Below are positions 39,058 to 50,733 of a DNA stretch of 64,000 nucleotides, piece by piece; position 1 is the first letter of the stretch; the number at the start of each line of letters is the position of its first letter. Location of the stretch: contig NZ_VRTS01000008.1 of assembly GCF_008017755.1 (NCBI RefSeq), positions 110,239 through 174,238 on the forward strand, given 5' to 3'. The DNA is from Alkalisalibacterium limincola (GTDB lineage Bacteria > Pseudomonadota > Gammaproteobacteria > Xanthomonadales > Xanthomonadaceae). The notes under the pieces were generated by a model. It was not told the DNA's origin and ran no database searches. It saw only the letters and a program-made list of their open reading frames with translations. Made by a program: the position numbers and the translations under genes.

Positions 39058-40563
39058 TCAGCCGCGGTCGATGACCCGGTAGCCGATCGCCTCGCCCAGG
39101 TGGCCGGTGGCGATCGCGTCGCTGTGATCGAGGTCGGCGATGGTGCGCGCGCTGCGCAGGATCCGGTGGATCGCGCGGGCGGATAGATTGAGCCGGTCCA
39201 TCGCCTGCTCCAGAAGCTTCCGGTCATCGGGTGCCAGCCGGCAATGCTGTTCGGTCTGGCGCTGGTCCATGCGCGCATTGAGCACGCCGCAGCGCTGCAG
39301 TGCGCGTTCGCGGGCGGCAACGACGCGCTCCCGCACCACCGCCGAGGATTCGCCACGTGGCGCATCCGGGCTGATCTCGTGGCCGGTCATGCGCGGCACA
39401 TCGACGTGCAGGTCGATGCGGTCGAGCAGCGGGCCGGAGAGGCGCCCGCGGTAGCGCTGCACCTGGTCGGGCGTGCAGCTGCAGCGGCCCGAGGAGTCCC
39501 CGGCCCAACCGCACGGGCACGGGTTCATCGCGGCCACCAACTGGAAGCGCGCCGGGAATTCGGCCTGGCGCGCGGCCCGCGAGATCGTCACCTGGCCCGA
39601 CTCCAGCGGTTCGCGCAGCGCCTCCAGCGTGTGCCGGTGCCACTCGGGCAGCTCGTCGAGGAACAGGACGCCCTGGTGCGCGAGCGAGATCTCGCCGGGC
39701 TTCGGGTCCGGGCCGCCCCCAACCAGCGCCACGGAGCTGGCGCCATGATGGGGTGCCCTGAAGGGGCGCTGCCGCCAGCGCGACACATCCAGGCCGCGAC
39801 CGCTGACCGAGGCGACGGCAGCGGCCTCGATCGCCTCGTCCTCCGTGGCCGGGGGCAGGATGCCGGGCAGGCGCGAGGCCAGCATCGTCTTGCCGCAGCC
39901 GGGGCTGCCGATCAGCAGCAGGTGGTGGGCGCCGGCGGCGGCGATCTCCAGCGCGCGCCGCGCCCGCGCCTGGCCGCGCACGTCGGACAGGTCGGGAATG
40001 GTGGTGTCGCGATGCCCGGCATCGGTTTCCCGCGTGGTGGTCGCCAAGCGGCGCCTGCCCGACAGGTGGGCCAGCGCTTCGGACAACGTGCGCGCGCCCA
40101 GTGCCCGCGCCTTCGGGTACAGCGCCGCCTCTTCGGCATTCGCCAGCGGCAGCAGCAGCTGGCGCCCGGCACGGCTCGACGCGATCGCCGCCGGCAGCAC
40201 GCCGTCGACCTCGCGCAGCTCGCCGGTCAGGGCCAGCTCGCCGATGCATTCGACGTCGTTGAGCGAATCGACCGGCAACTGGCCGCTGGCGGCGAGGATG
40301 CCCAGCGCGATCGGCAGGTCGAAGCGCCCGCCGTGCTTCTTCAGGTCGGCCGGCGCCAGGTTCACGGTGATGCGCCGGGCCGGGAACTCCAGCTGCGCGC
40401 ACTGGATCGCGGCGCGTACGCGGTCCTTGCTCTCGCGCACCGCGGCTTCGGGCAGGCCGACGATCGACAGGCAGGGCAGACCGCCGGCCAGGTGCACTTC
40501 CACGCGCACTTCCGGCGCCTGGACACCGCGGCGGGCACGGCTGTGGACGATCGCGAGGCTCAT
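39058..40563 (-). CDS. comM: ComM/YifB-family Mg-chelatase-like AAA+ ATPase
   Basis: A 501-residue helicase-like AAA+ protein; ComM drives branch migration during natural transformation. An N-terminal Lon-protease-like fold (residues 1-175; IVHSRARRGVQAPEVRVEVHLAGGLP, VNLAPADLKKHGGRFDLPIALGIL) leads into the AAA+ domain with Walker A GSPGCGKT, FRAPHHGASS, GVLFLDELPEW (Walker B) and NPCPCGW plus Cys-rich CSCTPDQVQRY, a zinc-finger-like insert. The C-terminus is the MCM-like LNLSARAIHRILRSARTIADL. All motifs are intact, so the protein is probably functional. Confidence 0.95.
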   Translation of the reverse strand: MSLAIVHSRARRGVQAPEVRVEVHLAGGLPCLSIVGLPEAAVRESKDRVRAAIQCAQLEFPARRITVNLAPADLKKHGGRFDLPIALGILAASGQLPVDSLNDVECIGELALTGELREVDGVLPAAIASSRAGRQLLLPLANAEEAALYPKARALGARTLSEALAHLSGRRRLATTTRETDAGHRDTTIPDLSDVRGQARARRALEIAAAGAHHLLLIGSPGCGKTMLASRLPGILPPATEDEAIEAAAVASVSGRGLDVSRWRQRPFRAPHHGASSVALVGGGPDPKPGEISLAHQGVLFLDELPEWHRHTLEALREPLESGQVTISRAARQAEFPARFQLVAAMNPCPCGWAGDSSGRCSCTPDQVQRYRGRLSGPLLDRIDLHVDVPRMTGHEISPDAPRGESSAVVRERVVAARERALQRCGVLNARMDQRQTEQHCRLAPDDRKLLEQAMDRLNLSARAIHRILRSARTIADLDHSDAIATGHLGEAIGYRVIDRG

Positions 40564-40648
40564 CCGTGGGCGTTCCGGGACTAATGATCCCGAAGTGTGG
40601 CGTCGCGTGGGCCGCGGCGGAGTCGGAGAATCCCGCTGCCGGGTGTAG

Positions 40649-41392
<744 letters not shown>

Positions 41393-41403
41393 CCGCGGCG
41401 TGT

Positions 41404-41425
41404 CGGCGGGCGCGGGCGCCCGCCG
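41404..41425. terminator. Bidirectional hairpin between glnB and speE
   Basis: Perfect inverted repeat CGGCGGGCGC/GCGCCCGCCG with two bases between, in the 39-bp gap separating the convergent stops of glnB and speE. There is no T-run on either side. Confidence 0.6.
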
Positions 41426-41431
41426 CCGTGC

Positions 41432-42286
41432 TCAGCCGCCCAGCGCGTCGGCCACGAACGGCGGCTGCACCAGCGCCGACTTGTGGATCTCGGCGGAGTA
41501 GTACTTCGTGGCGAAGGTCTTGGAGCCGGCGCCGCGCTCGCGGAAGCCGTCGAGCTCGCCGCCCTTGCGCGCCATCGTGCAGCTCCACCAGCCGGTCGGG
41601 TAGCACGGCTGCGGGAAGGTCAGCGTGCGGAAGGCGGTGAAGCCCGCGCCCTTCATCGCATTGCGCATCGAGCGGATCAGGCCCAGGTGGGTCAGCGGGC
41701 TTTCCGACTGCTGCACCAGGATGCCGCCCGGGCGCAGCGCCTTCAGGCAGCTGGCGTAGAAGGCCTGGTTGAACAGGCCCTCGGCCGGGCCGACCGGGTC
41801 GGTGGAATCCACGATGACCACGTCGACGCTCTCGGCCGGGCAGTTCTTCATGTAGGCGATGCCGTCGTCGAACAGCAGCTCCGCGCGCGGATCGCCGTTG
41901 GACTCGCACAACTCCGGGAAGTACTTCTCGGCCATGCGGGTGACCTGCTCGTCGATGTCGCACTGCGTGGCCGACTCCACGTCGCGGTGCTTGAGCACCT
42001 CGCGCAGCGTGCCGCAGTCGCCGCCGCCGATGATCACCACCCGCTTGGGATTGGAATGGGTGAACAGGGTCGGGTGCGACATCATCTCGTGGTAGAGGAA
42101 GTTGTCGCGCGTGGTCAGCATGATCGCGCCGTCGATCACCATGAGGTTGCCCCAGTCGGTGGTCTGGAAGATCTCGATCTTCTGGAACTCCGACTGCACC
42201 TCGTCGAGCTTCTTCGTGATGCGGAAACCGATCGAGGATCCGGTGATCTCGAAGTTCTCGTGGTACCAGGGGGCTTCGCTGCTCAT
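41432..42286 (-). CDS. speE: Spermidine synthase (polyamine aminopropyltransferase)
   Basis: SpeE transfers an aminopropyl group from decarboxylated SAM to putrescine. The 284-residue protein has the Rossmann SAM-binding motif VVIIGGGDCGTLREVLKH, the catalytic Asp in VDVVIVDSTDPVGPAEGLF, and the gate-keeping regions FLYHEMMSHPTLF and QQSESPLTH. Start ATG 42286 gives the canonical N-terminus MSSEAPWYHENF. It is divergent from speA; both promoters lie in the 148-bp gap, with a TACAAT -10 on each strand. Confidence 0.96.
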   Translation of the reverse strand: MSSEAPWYHENFEITGSSIGFRITKKLDEVQSEFQKIEIFQTTDWGNLMVIDGAIMLTTRDNFLYHEMMSHPTLFTHSNPKRVVIIGGGDCGTLREVLKHRDVESATQCDIDEQVTRMAEKYFPELCESNGDPRAELLFDDGIAYMKNCPAESVDVVIVDSTDPVGPAEGLFNQAFYASCLKALRPGGILVQQSESPLTHLGLIRSMRNAMKGAGFTAFRTLTFPQPCYPTGWWSCTMARKGGELDGFRERGAGSKTFATKYYSAEIHKSALVQPPFVADALGG

Positions 42287-42315
42287 GACGCTTCCATACA
42301 CGGGGGTTTTGGTCG

Positions 42316-42321
42316 CGCATT
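42316..42321 (-). promoter_or_regulatory. Putative -10 box (TACAAT) for speE
   Basis: On the minus strand TACAAT lies 30 bp upstream of the speE ATG. No strong -35 is visible. Confidence 0.4.
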
Positions 42322-42399
42322 GTACTTCAACAAGAAATCCCCTTCCGGGCCGGGATCGGCGTTTTCGCCGTCGGGACGGACGCTGGCGGCCCCCGGCAG

Positions 42400-42405
42400 T
42401 ACAAT
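42400..42405 (+). promoter_or_regulatory. Putative -10 box (TACAAT) for speA
   Basis: TACAAT lies 29 bp upstream of the speA ATG, mirroring the box for divergent speE about 80 bp away. Confidence 0.4.
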
Positions 42406-42434
42406 GGTCGGCCCGTTTCCCAGCGAGCCGCACC

Positions 42435-44337
42435 ATGAGCGAGTGGTCGATCGACCGCGCCCGCCGCACCTATGCCATCGAGCACTGGGGCGAGGGCTAT
42501 TTCGACATCGATGAGGCCGGCCAGGTGCAGGTGCTGCCGCGCGGGGCCGATGGCCCGGCGCTGGCGCTGCCCGCGGCGGTCGACCAGGCGCTGGCGCAGG
42601 GCATGCAGCTGCCGCTGCTGCTGCGCTTCGCCGACATCCTCGGCCACCGGCTGGGCCGCCTGCAGGGCGCGTTCGCCCAGGCCATGGACGAGATCGGCTA
42701 CGTCGGCGGCTACACGGCGATCTACCCGATCAAGGTGAACCAGCACTTCGGCGTGGCCGGCGAGCTGGCCGCGCACGCCGGCGAGGGCTTCGGCCTGGAG
42801 GCCGGCTCCAAGCCCGAGCCTGATGGCGGTGCTGGCGCTTTCGCGCCCCGGCGGCGTGGTGGTGTGCAACGGCTACAAGGACCGCGAGTACATCCGCTTG
42901 GCGCTGATCGGCCGCAAACTGGGCCTGGAAACCTACATCGTCATCGAGAAGGCGTCCGAGCTGGCGCTGGTCATCGAGGAGGCGCGCGCGCTGGACGTGA
43001 AGCCCGGCCTGGGGGTGCGCATGCGCCTGGCCAGCCTGGGCGCGGGCAAGTGGCAGAACTCCGGCGGCGACAAGGCCAAGTTCGGCCTCACCCCGCGCCA
43101 GCTGCTGACCCTGGTCGAGCAGCTGCGCGAGGCCGGGCTGGCCGACTGCCTGCAGCTGCTGCACTTCCACATGGGCTCGCAGATCTCCAACCTGCGCGAC
43201 TTCACCCGCGGCATGCGCGAGGCCACGCGCTACCTGGTGGAGGTGTCGCGGCTGGGCTGCGACATCCGCTACATGGACGTCGGCGGCGGCCTCGGCGTGG
43301 ACTACGAGGGCAGCCGCTCGCGCGGCGCCTGCTCGATCAACTATGGCCTGCTGCAGTACGCCACGACGATCGTGCAGCCGCTCGCCGATGCCTGTGCCGA
43401 GCACGGCCTGACCCCGCCGCGGGTGCTGACCGAGTCCGGTCGCGCGCTGACCGCGCACCACGCGGTGCTGGTGGCCAACGTGTCCGAGGTCGAGCCGGCG
43501 CCGGAAGGCGCGGTGCCGGCCGTGGGCGATGATGAGCTGGCCGACGAGCCGGCCGTGATCCGCCACCTGCGCGAGATCCACGACGCGCTCGATGCGCGCC
43601 CGCCGGTGGAACTGTTCCAGGAGGCCCAGCACTACCAGGCCGAGGCGCAGTCGCTGTACGCCAACGGCCAGCTCGACCTGGCCCAGCGCGCCGCGGTCGA
43701 TGACCTGTTCTACGCGATCGCCACGGCAGTCCGCGGCCGCCTGGACTACCAGGAGAAGGGCCATCGCGCGGTGCTCGACGAGCTCAACGAGCGCCTGGTC
43801 GACAAGTACTTCGTCAATTTCTCGATCTTCGAATCGATGCCCGACGTGTGGGCGATCGACCAGGTGTTCCCGATCATGCCGATCGCGCGGCTCGACGAGG
43901 AGCCGCAACGCCGCGGCACGATCGCCGACCTGACCTGCGATTCCGACGGCCAGATCGAGGCCTACGTGGAAGGCGGCGACCTGGACTCCTCGCTGCCGCT
44001 GCATGCGCCGAAGCCTGGCGAGAGCTACCGCATCGGCTTCTTCATGGTCGGTGCCTACCAGGACACGCTGGGCGACATCCACAACCTCTTCGGCGACACC
44101 GATGCGGTCAACGTGCGCATGGGCGAGGGCGGCTTCGTGTTCGAGCGCACTCGCCGCGGCGACACGACCGACGTGATCCTCGACTACGTGGGCTACGACC
44201 TGGCGAAGCTGCGCGAGACCTACGACCGCAAGATCGGCGCGGCGGGCCTGGGCGAGAGCGAGGCGGGGCGCCTGCGCGAGGCGCTGGAAGCCGGCCTGAC
44301 CGGCTACACCTACCTGGCCGACGAGCCGCAGGGCTGA
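42435..44337 (+). CDS. speA: Biosynthetic arginine decarboxylase, one frameshift
   Basis: SpeA, a PLP-dependent fold-III decarboxylase, makes agmatine from arginine. About 634 residues. The PLP-binding Lys is in AIYPIKVNQH; HFHMGSQISNLRDF, MDVGGGLGVDYEGS and SGRALTAHHAVLV are fold-III hallmarks. An extra C near 42822-42826 shifts the frame; removing it restores GSKPELMAVLALSRPGG. The C-terminal half (VGAYQDTLGDIHNLFGDTDAVNV) is intact. It is divergent from speE, which together with agmatine-processing enzymes outside the window would give spermidine. The frameshift is probably a sequencing error. Confidence 0.93.
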
Positions 44338-44365
44338 GTTCGGCCACGAGCAGGGAGACTCGACG

Positions 44366-45226
44366 ATGAGCGCGATGCGTTGTGGATTCATCGGGCTGGG
44401 CGCGATGGGTGGCCCGATGGCCGGCCACCTGCACCGGGCCGGGCTGCTGGGCGTGGTCGGCAACCGCACCCAGGCCAAGGCCGATGCGCTGGCGGCCGAA
44501 CTGGGCATCCGCCCCGCCTGTCACCCCGAGGACTACGCCGACTGCGACCTGGTGGCGCTGTGCGTGTCGGCCGACGAGGACGTAATGGAGAACGTGGCGG
44601 CCCTTTCGGGTGTGCTGCGCCCGGGCAGCCTCGTGGTCGACCACTCCACCGTGTCCACCGACACCGCGCGCAAGGCCGCCGCACTGCTGGCCGGGCGGGG
44701 CATCGAATTCATCGATGCGCCGGTGTCGGGCGGCGTGGAAGGCGCGCGCAACGGCAAGCTGTCGGTCATGGCCGGCGGGTCGGCCGAAGCGATCGAGCGC
44801 GCCCGGCCGGCGCTGCAGGCCTATGCGCTGCGCATCGCCCACCTGGGCGGCAGCGGCAGCGGGCAGGCGGCCAAGGCGGTGAACCAGGTGCTGGTGGCCG
44901 GCATCAACGAAGCGGTCTGCGAAGGCCTGGCGCTGGGCGAGAAGCTGGGGCTGGACCCGGACACGCTGCTGCCGACGCTGGCGGCCGGTGCCGCGGGCAA
45001 CTGGTTCCTCGACAAGCGCGGCGCGACGATGCTGCGCGGCGAGTTCACGCCGGGCTTCAAGTGCGCGCACCTGCTCAAGGACCTCAACATCGTGCGCGGC
45101 ATCGCCCGCGAGGCGGGCGTGGGCAGCAGCGTGATCGAGCAGGCCATCGCCGACTACCAGGCGCTGGTCGACGCCGGCCATGGCGACGACGACACCTCGG
45201 CGCTGATCACGCTCAAGCGCGGCTGA
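44366..45226 (+). CDS. 3-hydroxyisobutyrate/beta-hydroxyacid dehydrogenase family protein
   Basis: A 286-residue beta-hydroxyacid dehydrogenase. The N-terminal Rossmann motif is GFIGLGAMGGPMAGHL; the catalytic-site signatures are FIDAPVSGGVEGARNGKLSVMAGG and the Lys in GSGQAAKAVNQVLVAG (the conserved KxxNN-type helix). Members include 3-hydroxyisobutyrate, tartronate semialdehyde and succinic semialdehyde reductases; the substrate cannot be chosen from sequence. It follows speA after 28 bp on the same strand, so it may be co-transcribed, although no metabolic link is obvious. Confidence 0.88.
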   Translation: MSAMRCGFIGLGAMGGPMAGHLHRAGLLGVVGNRTQAKADALAAELGIRPACHPEDYADCDLVALCVSADEDVMENVAALSGVLRPGSLVVDHSTVSTDTARKAAALLAGRGIEFIDAPVSGGVEGARNGKLSVMAGGSAEAIERARPALQAYALRIAHLGGSGSGQAAKAVNQVLVAGINEAVCEGLALGEKLGLDPDTLLPTLAAGAAGNWFLDKRGATMLRGEFTPGFKCAHLLKDLNIVRGIAREAGVGSSVIEQAIADYQALVDAGHGDDDTSALITLKRG

Positions 45227-45258
45227 GCCGCGATCGCGGCCCGGCCGCCGGCGAGTAG

Positions 45259-45890
45259 CTACTGCGTGCGGTCGCGGATCGCGACGGCCTCGATGCCGTT
45301 GCTGGCCAGCTGCTGCTTGGCCGACTCGAGCTGGCTGGCGCTGGTGTAGGGGCCCATGCGGACGCGATAGACCGTGTCGCCATCGATCTGCGCCGTCTCG
45401 ACCCGCGCCACCAGGCCGCTGAGCGCGATGCGTGCGCGCAGTGATTCGGCGTCGGAACTGGAGCGGAACGCGCCGGCCTGGAGCACGAAACGCTCCGCCG
45501 CCGCTGCGGGCGCCGGTGCCGGTGCCGGCGTGGCGGCAGGCGTCTCGGGCTGCTGCTGCGCCTGTTGCTCGGCCTGCTGCTCGGCCTGCGCCTGGGCGCT
45601 GATCTCGGCGTCGGGCACGACCACCTCGCGCTCGGGCAGCACGGTGTAGAAGTCGTAGCGCGGGCGGCGCGGTGCGGGGTCCTGCGCCACCGGCTCCTCG
45701 GTGCTGCCCGGCGCTGTGCGCCCGGGTTCGGGCGCGGGCCGCTGGGCACCTCGATGCGGTCGCGCATCATGAAGACGATCGCGATGACCAGGCCCAGGCC
45801 GACGCCGGCCAGCATCCACACCCAGCCCGGCGTGCCGCCGCCGCTGCGGCCGCTGCGTCGTGCCTGCGACTTGCCCCGACGCGCGGCCAC
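45259..45890 (-). CDS. SPOR-domain membrane protein (FtsN-like), one frameshift
   Basis: About 210 residues. A basic cytoplasmic N-terminus ([19 protein letters not shown]) precedes one membrane segment (WVWMLAGVGLGLVIAIVFMM). After a frameshift near 45730 come a Pro/Ala/Gln-rich periplasmic linker and a C-terminal SPOR domain (RFVLQAGAFRSSSDAESLRARIAL..., VYRVRMGPYTSASQLESAKQQL). SPOR domains bind denuded septal glycan, so a division role is likely. The GTG start shares a base with the argS stop (TAGTG), so translation is coupled. The argS-SPOR pair is common in xanthomonads. Confidence 0.85.
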
Positions 45891-47649
45891 TACATGGCCT
45901 CCGGCGCGGACACGCCCAGCAGCTCGAGCCCGTTGGCCAGCACCTGGCGGGTCGCCTTGCACAGGCCCAGGCGGGCCTGGCGCAGCTCCTCGTCGGGCAC
46001 CAGGATCGGGTGGGTGTTGTAGAAGCTGTGGAACTCGGCGGACAGCTCGCGCAGGTAGCTGGCGACCAGCTGTGGCGCGCGGTTGAGCGCCGCGGATTCG
46101 ATCACCTCGGGATACCGCATCAGCGCATTGAGCACGTCGGATTCGCCCTGCTCGACCAGGCGCGCGCGCGCGGCGTCGGCGGCGGAGCGGTTGTAGGTCC
46201 AGCCCTTCTCCTCGAGCTGGCGGAACACCGAGCAGATGCGCGCATGCGCGTACTGCACGTAGTACACCGGGTTCTCGTTGGACTTGGACTTGGCCAGGTC
46301 GAGGTCGAAGTCGAGGTGCTGGTCGTTGCCGCGCATGACGTAGAAGAAGCGCGCCGCATCGTTGCCGACGTCCTCGCGCAGCTCGCGCAGCGTGACGAAC
46401 TGGCCCGAGCGGGTGGACATCTGGATCTTCTCGCCGCCGCGGAACAGCACCGCGAACTGCACCAGCTGGAACTCGATGCGTTCGGGATCCAGGCCCAGGC
46501 CCTGGGCTGCGGCCTTCAGGCGCGCGATGTAGCCGTGGTGGTCGGCACCGAACACGTACAGCGCCCGGTCGAAGCCGCGCTCGAACTTGCTCAGCAGGTA
46601 GCCCAGGTCGGAGGCGAAGTAGGTCGGGGTGCCGTTCTCGCGCACCACGACGCGGTCCTTCTCGTCGCCCAGCGCGGTGGCACGGAACCATTTCGCGCCA
46701 TCGAGCTCGTACAGGTGGCCGCCCTCGGTCAGCGTGTCGATCGCACGCTTGACGTAGCCCTCGCTGGTCAGCGAGCCTCCGAGAACCAGCTGTCGAAGTG
46801 CACGCCGAACTCGCCCAGGTCCTCGCGGATGTCGGCCAGGATCGAATCCAGGCCGGCACCGAAGGCCAGCCGGTAGTCGTCGCCGAGCAGGCGCTTGGCA
46901 CGCCCGGTCAGCGCGTCGATGTGCACTTCCTTGTCGCCGCCGTCGGCGGCGTCGGCCGGCAGGTCGGCCATGACGTCGCGGCCGGCGTGGCGCAGGCGGT
47001 CGCCGTGCTCGCTGCGCAGCGCGCGGGCGATCTCGTAGACGTACTCGCCGCGGTAACCGTTGTCGGGGAAGCGCAGCGACTCGCCACACAGTTCCAGGTA
47101 GCGCAGCCACACGCTTGTGCCGAGGATGTCCATCTGCCGGCCGGCATCGTTGACGTAGTACTCGCGCTGCACGGTGTGGCCGTAGGCCTCCAGCACGTTG
47201 GCCAGGCTTGCCCCGTAGGCCGCACCGCGGCCGTGGCCCACGTGCAGCGGGCCGGTCGGGTTGGCCGAGACGAACTCCACGGTCACCGAGTCGCGGCTGG
47301 CTTCGGGTTCGCGCCCGTAGTCGGACTTGAGCTCCAGCACCCTGCGCAGCGTGCCGAGGCGGCAGCCCTGGCTGAGGTGGAAATTGATGAAGCCCGGGCC
47401 GGCGATGTCGACCTTGTCCACGCTCTGCGACTTCAGCAGCTTCGACACGATCGCCTCGGCGATCTCGCGCGGCTTGCGGCCGACCGGCTTGGCCAGCAAC
47501 AGCGCGATGTTGGCGGCATAGTCGCCGTGCTCGCGCGAGCGGGTCCGCTCGATCGTGAAATCGGGCGGGGTCAGCTCGGCCGGCATGAAGCCGTCGCGCT
47601 TGAGGTCAAGCAGCGCCTGGGCCACCAGTTCGCGCAGGAGTTCTTTCAC
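45890..47649 (-). CDS. argS: Arginyl-tRNA synthetase, one frameshift
   Basis: ArgRS, a class I enzyme, about 586 residues. An N-terminal Add-1 domain ([27 protein letters not shown]) leads to the HIGH-equivalent [18 protein letters not shown]. The degenerate KMSKS region reads [16 protein letters not shown], typical of bacterial ArgRS, followed by the DALR anticodon domain ([20 protein letters not shown]). The frame changes near 46777 between DSWFSE and [18 protein letters not shown]. The start is GTG 47649 ([16 protein letters not shown]). The gene is essential, so the indel is surely an artefact. Confidence 0.95.
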
Positions 47650-47726
47650 AGCGTTGGGGTTCCGACAGCGGAAAACCCTGCATTTTACTCCGTTTCCGGT
47701 GCCGGTACGATCATTCCTGAACAGGC

Positions 47727-48401
47727 TCAGAGCCAGCCGCGTGCGGCCATCGAGCACGGCGCGCCATCGCCGACCACGAAGTGGTCGAGCAGCCGGACGT
47801 CGACCAGCGCCAGGGCCTCGCGCAGCCGCGCGGTGACGGCGCGGTCGGCCGCACTGGGCTCGCTGACCCCGCTGGGGTGGTTGTGGCCGATGATGACCGC
47901 CGCGGCGTTGTGCGCCAGGCAGCGCCGCACCACCTCGCGCGGGTGCACTTCGGCACCGTCGATCGTGCCGCGGAACAGTTCCTCGAACGCCAGCGCCCGG
48001 TGCCGGGTGTCCAGGAACAGGCAGGCGAACACCTCGTGGGGCAGCCCGCGCAGCCGCCGGGCGAAGTACTCGCCGGCCCGGGCCGGGTCGGTCAGCGCCT
48101 CGCCGCGCTCCAGCGCGCCAGCCAGGTGGCGGTTGCCCAGTTCCAGCGCGGCATGCAGTCGGCAGGCGCTGGCCGGGCCCAGTCCGGGGAGGTCCAGCAG
48201 GGCCTGGGCCGGGCGGTCCAGCAGCGCGCGCAACGGGCCGTGCTCGGCCAGCACGCCGCGGGCCTGGGCGACCGCATCGTGGCCACGGCTGCCCGAACCC
48301 AGGAAGATCGCCAGCAGCTCGGCATCCGACAGCGTGGCGGCGCCGTGGCGCAGCAGGCGTTCGCGGGGGCGTTCCTCGCAGGGCCAGTCTCGAAGTTTCA
48401 T
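47727..48401 (-). CDS. radC: RadC-family JAB domain protein
   Basis: A 224-residue RadC/YicR protein. An N-terminal helix-hairpin-helix region ([24 protein letters not shown]..., [15 protein letters not shown]) precedes a JAMM metalloprotease-like domain with the full zinc motif HxHx7SxxD: His173, His175, Ser183 and Asp186 in [15 protein letters not shown]. The cellular role is unproven; RadC is no longer thought to be a DNA repair protein. It stands between argS and a TonB receptor gene. Confidence 0.95.
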   Translation of the reverse strand: MKLRDWPCEERPRERLLRHGAATLSDAELLAIFLGSGSRGHDAVAQARGVLAEHGPLRALLDRPAQALLDLPGLGPASACRLHAALELGNRHLAGALERGEALTDPARAGEYFARRLRGLPHEVFACLFLDTRHRALAFEELFRGTIDGAEVHPREVVRRCLAHNAAAVIIGHNHPSGVSEPSAADRAVTARLREALALVDVRLLDHFVVGDGAPCSMAARGWL

Positions 48402-48501
48402 GTCCCCAAGCGTGCCGGTCGCGTGCGTCCGGCGAACTCGGCAGGCGTCGGCACGCCGTGTCGGCCAGCGACCCCGGCGTGCGTAGGAACACGTCGCGGC
48501 A

Positions 48502-48538
48502 GGCCCGGGGCGGTGGCATTTCCCCACGCCCCGGGGCC
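48502..48538 (-). terminator. GC-rich hairpin after the TonB receptor gene
   Basis: GGCCCGGGGCG...TGG pairs with CCCCACGCCCCGGGGCC across a CATTT-containing loop, with small bulges. It starts 16 bp after the receptor stop. No T-run is present. Confidence 0.5.
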
Positions 48539-48553
48539 ATGCCGCGCGGGGGC

Positions 48554-50677
48554 CTAGAACGTGTAGCGCAGACCCAGTTCGAAGCTGCGCTCGGGCCCGA
48601 CGTAGAGGCCCTGCCGCAGGCCTGCGACATAGCGTTCGTCGGTCAGGTTCTTCACCGCGCCCGACACGCTGAACTGCTCGCTGAGCGCGTAGCTCGCGGT
48701 CAGGTCGGTCGTGGAATACGACGGCACCAGGCCGCCCCACGTCCCGGTGGAGCCGGTGGTGAACTCGCGCCGGTTCATGCCGTCACCGAACTGCTCGCTG
48801 ACATGGTTGAACAGCAGGGCGGCCTGGAGCGGGCCGGCCTGGTAGGCCAGCGACAGGTTGGCCATCCGCTCCGGCGAGTACGGCACGCGGTTGCCCTCGA
48901 GCGCGTCGCCCGGGCGGTCCTCGCGGAACTCCGCGGTCGGGATCCAGGTGTAGTTGCCCTCCAGCCGGAAGCCGTGGCCGATCTCGTAGCCCAAGCCGGC
49001 CTCCAGGCCACGGTGCAGCGCGCTGCCCTCGTTGGGGGCGCGGATGCCGGACACGCCGGGATCGACCTGGTTGGAGAAATCCATCTGGAACGCGGTGGCC
49101 GAGTAGTCCCACGCACCGTGGCTGCCGCGGACGCCGAACTCGATGTTCACCGACTTCTCGGCCTCGGTCGGCGTGTCGCCCGCGCCCAGCACGCTGCCCA
49201 CCAAGGGCGGCGCGAACGCACGGTAGACGCTGCCGAACATCTGGGCCGACGGGTTCACGACGAAGGTCGCGCCCAGGCCCGGCATGACCTCGGTGTTGCG
49301 GAAGCGGTCGGCCGGGGCGGTGCTGCGGCGGTCCCTGCGGGTCTGCTCGTAGCTCTCCACGCGCAGGCCCGCGGTCACCGACAGGCGCTCGCTGAAGTCG
49401 AAGCGGTTCTGCGCGAACAGCGCCAGGCTGTCGCCGGAGTCCAGCCGGTCCTGGGAAATGCCGCCGCGACCCGGGTCTGGCGTGCGCGGACGGCCGCGCA
49501 CGGCCAGCACGGTGACGTCCTTCATGTCCTCCTGCATCAGGCGCAGGCCGATCTCGGCCTCGCTGGGAATGCCGATGGCGTCATGCGCCAGGGTGAGGCG
49601 GGTGTCCAGGCCCAGGCGGGTGAACTCGCGGTTGTTGCCGTTGACGTTGTTGCCGTAGTTCCAGACCGTGTAGCCCTCCGGGCTGGTGGTGGTCGGGGCG
49701 CCGCCGACGAGGGCGAAACGCCAGTAGTCGCGATGCATCTGGCTGGCGTAGAACAGCGTCTCCAGGCGCGCGTTGTCGTTGAACGCCCAGTGGTGGTTGA
49801 CGTCGAAGGACGTGCGGCCGGTCAGGAAGAAGTCGTCCGGGGCCGGGTTGAAGCGTGCGCCCGCCGCATAGGCATCGGGGAAGATGCCCCGGTAGGAGAT
49901 GTTCGCGTTGTTCTTGTAGTGGGCCAGCTTGAATCCGATCGTCTGGTAGTCGGAAAGGGCCATGCCGGCCTTGAGCATCACGTCGGTCATGTCATGGCCC
50001 TTGTCCATGAAACCGTCGCTCTCGGCACGCGTGGCGATCAGGCCGAAGCGCGCATCGCCCGACGCCGAACTGGCACCCAGCTCGACGCTGCCCTCGTAGG
50101 TGTCCCAGGAGCCGATCCGCGCCGACACCGACGCCCCGTCCTCCGGGGTGCGGGTCAGGAAGTTGATGACGCCGCCGATGGTGTTGGGGCCGTAGCGCAG
50201 CGAGGCGGCGCCCTTGAGCACCTCGACGCCTTCCATGCGCTGGATGCGCGGGTTGTAGTAGCGGCTGTTGCCCACGAAGATGCCCGGCTGGATCGGCACG
50301 CCGTCCTCCAGCACCAGCGTCTGGTAGTCGCCCGCGCTCAGTCCGCGCACGCCGATGTTGGTGACGACCGCGCTTTCCTCCTCGCGCTTGATGAAGATGC
50401 CGGGGACACGGCGCAGCACGTCCTCGGTGGAACGCGGCTGGATCTGGTCGATCTGTTCGGCGGTGACGACCTCCACCGAGCCGGGGATCAGGATCTCGTG
50501 CTCCTCGAACTGGCCGACCACCTCGATGCGCGGCAGGACCACGGAATCGGCCTCTGCGTCGGCGGCTGCAGCAGCCAGGGCCTGGCCGGCCACGGCGGAC
50601 AGCGCCAGGCCCAGCGCAAGCGCCAGCGGGGTGCGGTTCAAGGGATTGGCACGGGAGAAGGTGCAGGAACGGCTCAT
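48554..50677 (-). CDS. TonB-dependent outer membrane receptor
   Basis: A 707-residue outer membrane receptor. Signal peptide ([21 protein letters not shown]), TonB-box-like stretch ([11 protein letters not shown]), a plug domain ([46 protein letters not shown]..., [26 protein letters not shown]) and a 22-strand barrel ending in aromatic Phe (ELGLRYTF). Plug and barrel resemble FecA-type ferric citrate receptors, but the ligand is unproven. The start ATG 50677 fits the signal peptide. A palindromic Fur-like box lies 57-81 bp upstream, which suggests iron control. No TonB or ABC transporter genes are adjacent. Confidence 0.9.
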   Translation of the reverse strand: MSRSCTFSRANPLNRTPLALALGLALSAVAGQALAAAAADAEADSVVLPRIEVVGQFEEHEILIPGSVEVVTAEQIDQIQPRSTEDVLRRVPGIFIKREEESAVVTNIGVRGLSAGDYQTLVLEDGVPIQPGIFVGNSRYYNPRIQRMEGVEVLKGAASLRYGPNTIGGVINFLTRTPEDGASVSARIGSWDTYEGSVELGASSASGDARFGLIATRAESDGFMDKGHDMTDVMLKAGMALSDYQTIGFKLAHYKNNANISYRGIFPDAYAAGARFNPAPDDFFLTGRTSFDVNHHWAFNDNARLETLFYASQMHRDYWRFALVGGAPTTTSPEGYTVWNYGNNVNGNNREFTRLGLDTRLTLAHDAIGIPSEAEIGLRLMQEDMKDVTVLAVRGRPRTPDPGRGGISQDRLDSGDSLALFAQNRFDFSERLSVTAGLRVESYEQTRRDRRSTAPADRFRNTEVMPGLGATFVVNPSAQMFGSVYRAFAPPLVGSVLGAGDTPTEAEKSVNIEFGVRGSHGAWDYSATAFQMDFSNQVDPGVSGIRAPNEGSALHRGLEAGLGYEIGHGFRLEGNYTWIPTAEFREDRPGDALEGNRVPYSPERMANLSLAYQAGPLQAALLFNHVSEQFGDGMNRREFTTGSTGTWGGLVPSYSTTDLTASYALSEQFSVSGAVKNLTDERYVAGLRQGLYVGPERSFELGLRYTF

Positions 50678-50733
50678 GGGGTCCTCGGGATGGGTCGGTT
50701 TCGGCGCAGGGCGGGCAACGCCACTGCGCCAGT

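Noticed and set aside
45227..45240. Perfect 14-base palindrome GCCGCGATCGCGGC in the gap between two convergent genes
   Set aside because: It has no loop or T-run and could be chance in GC-rich DNA; it may contribute to a 3' end but is not a supported terminator.
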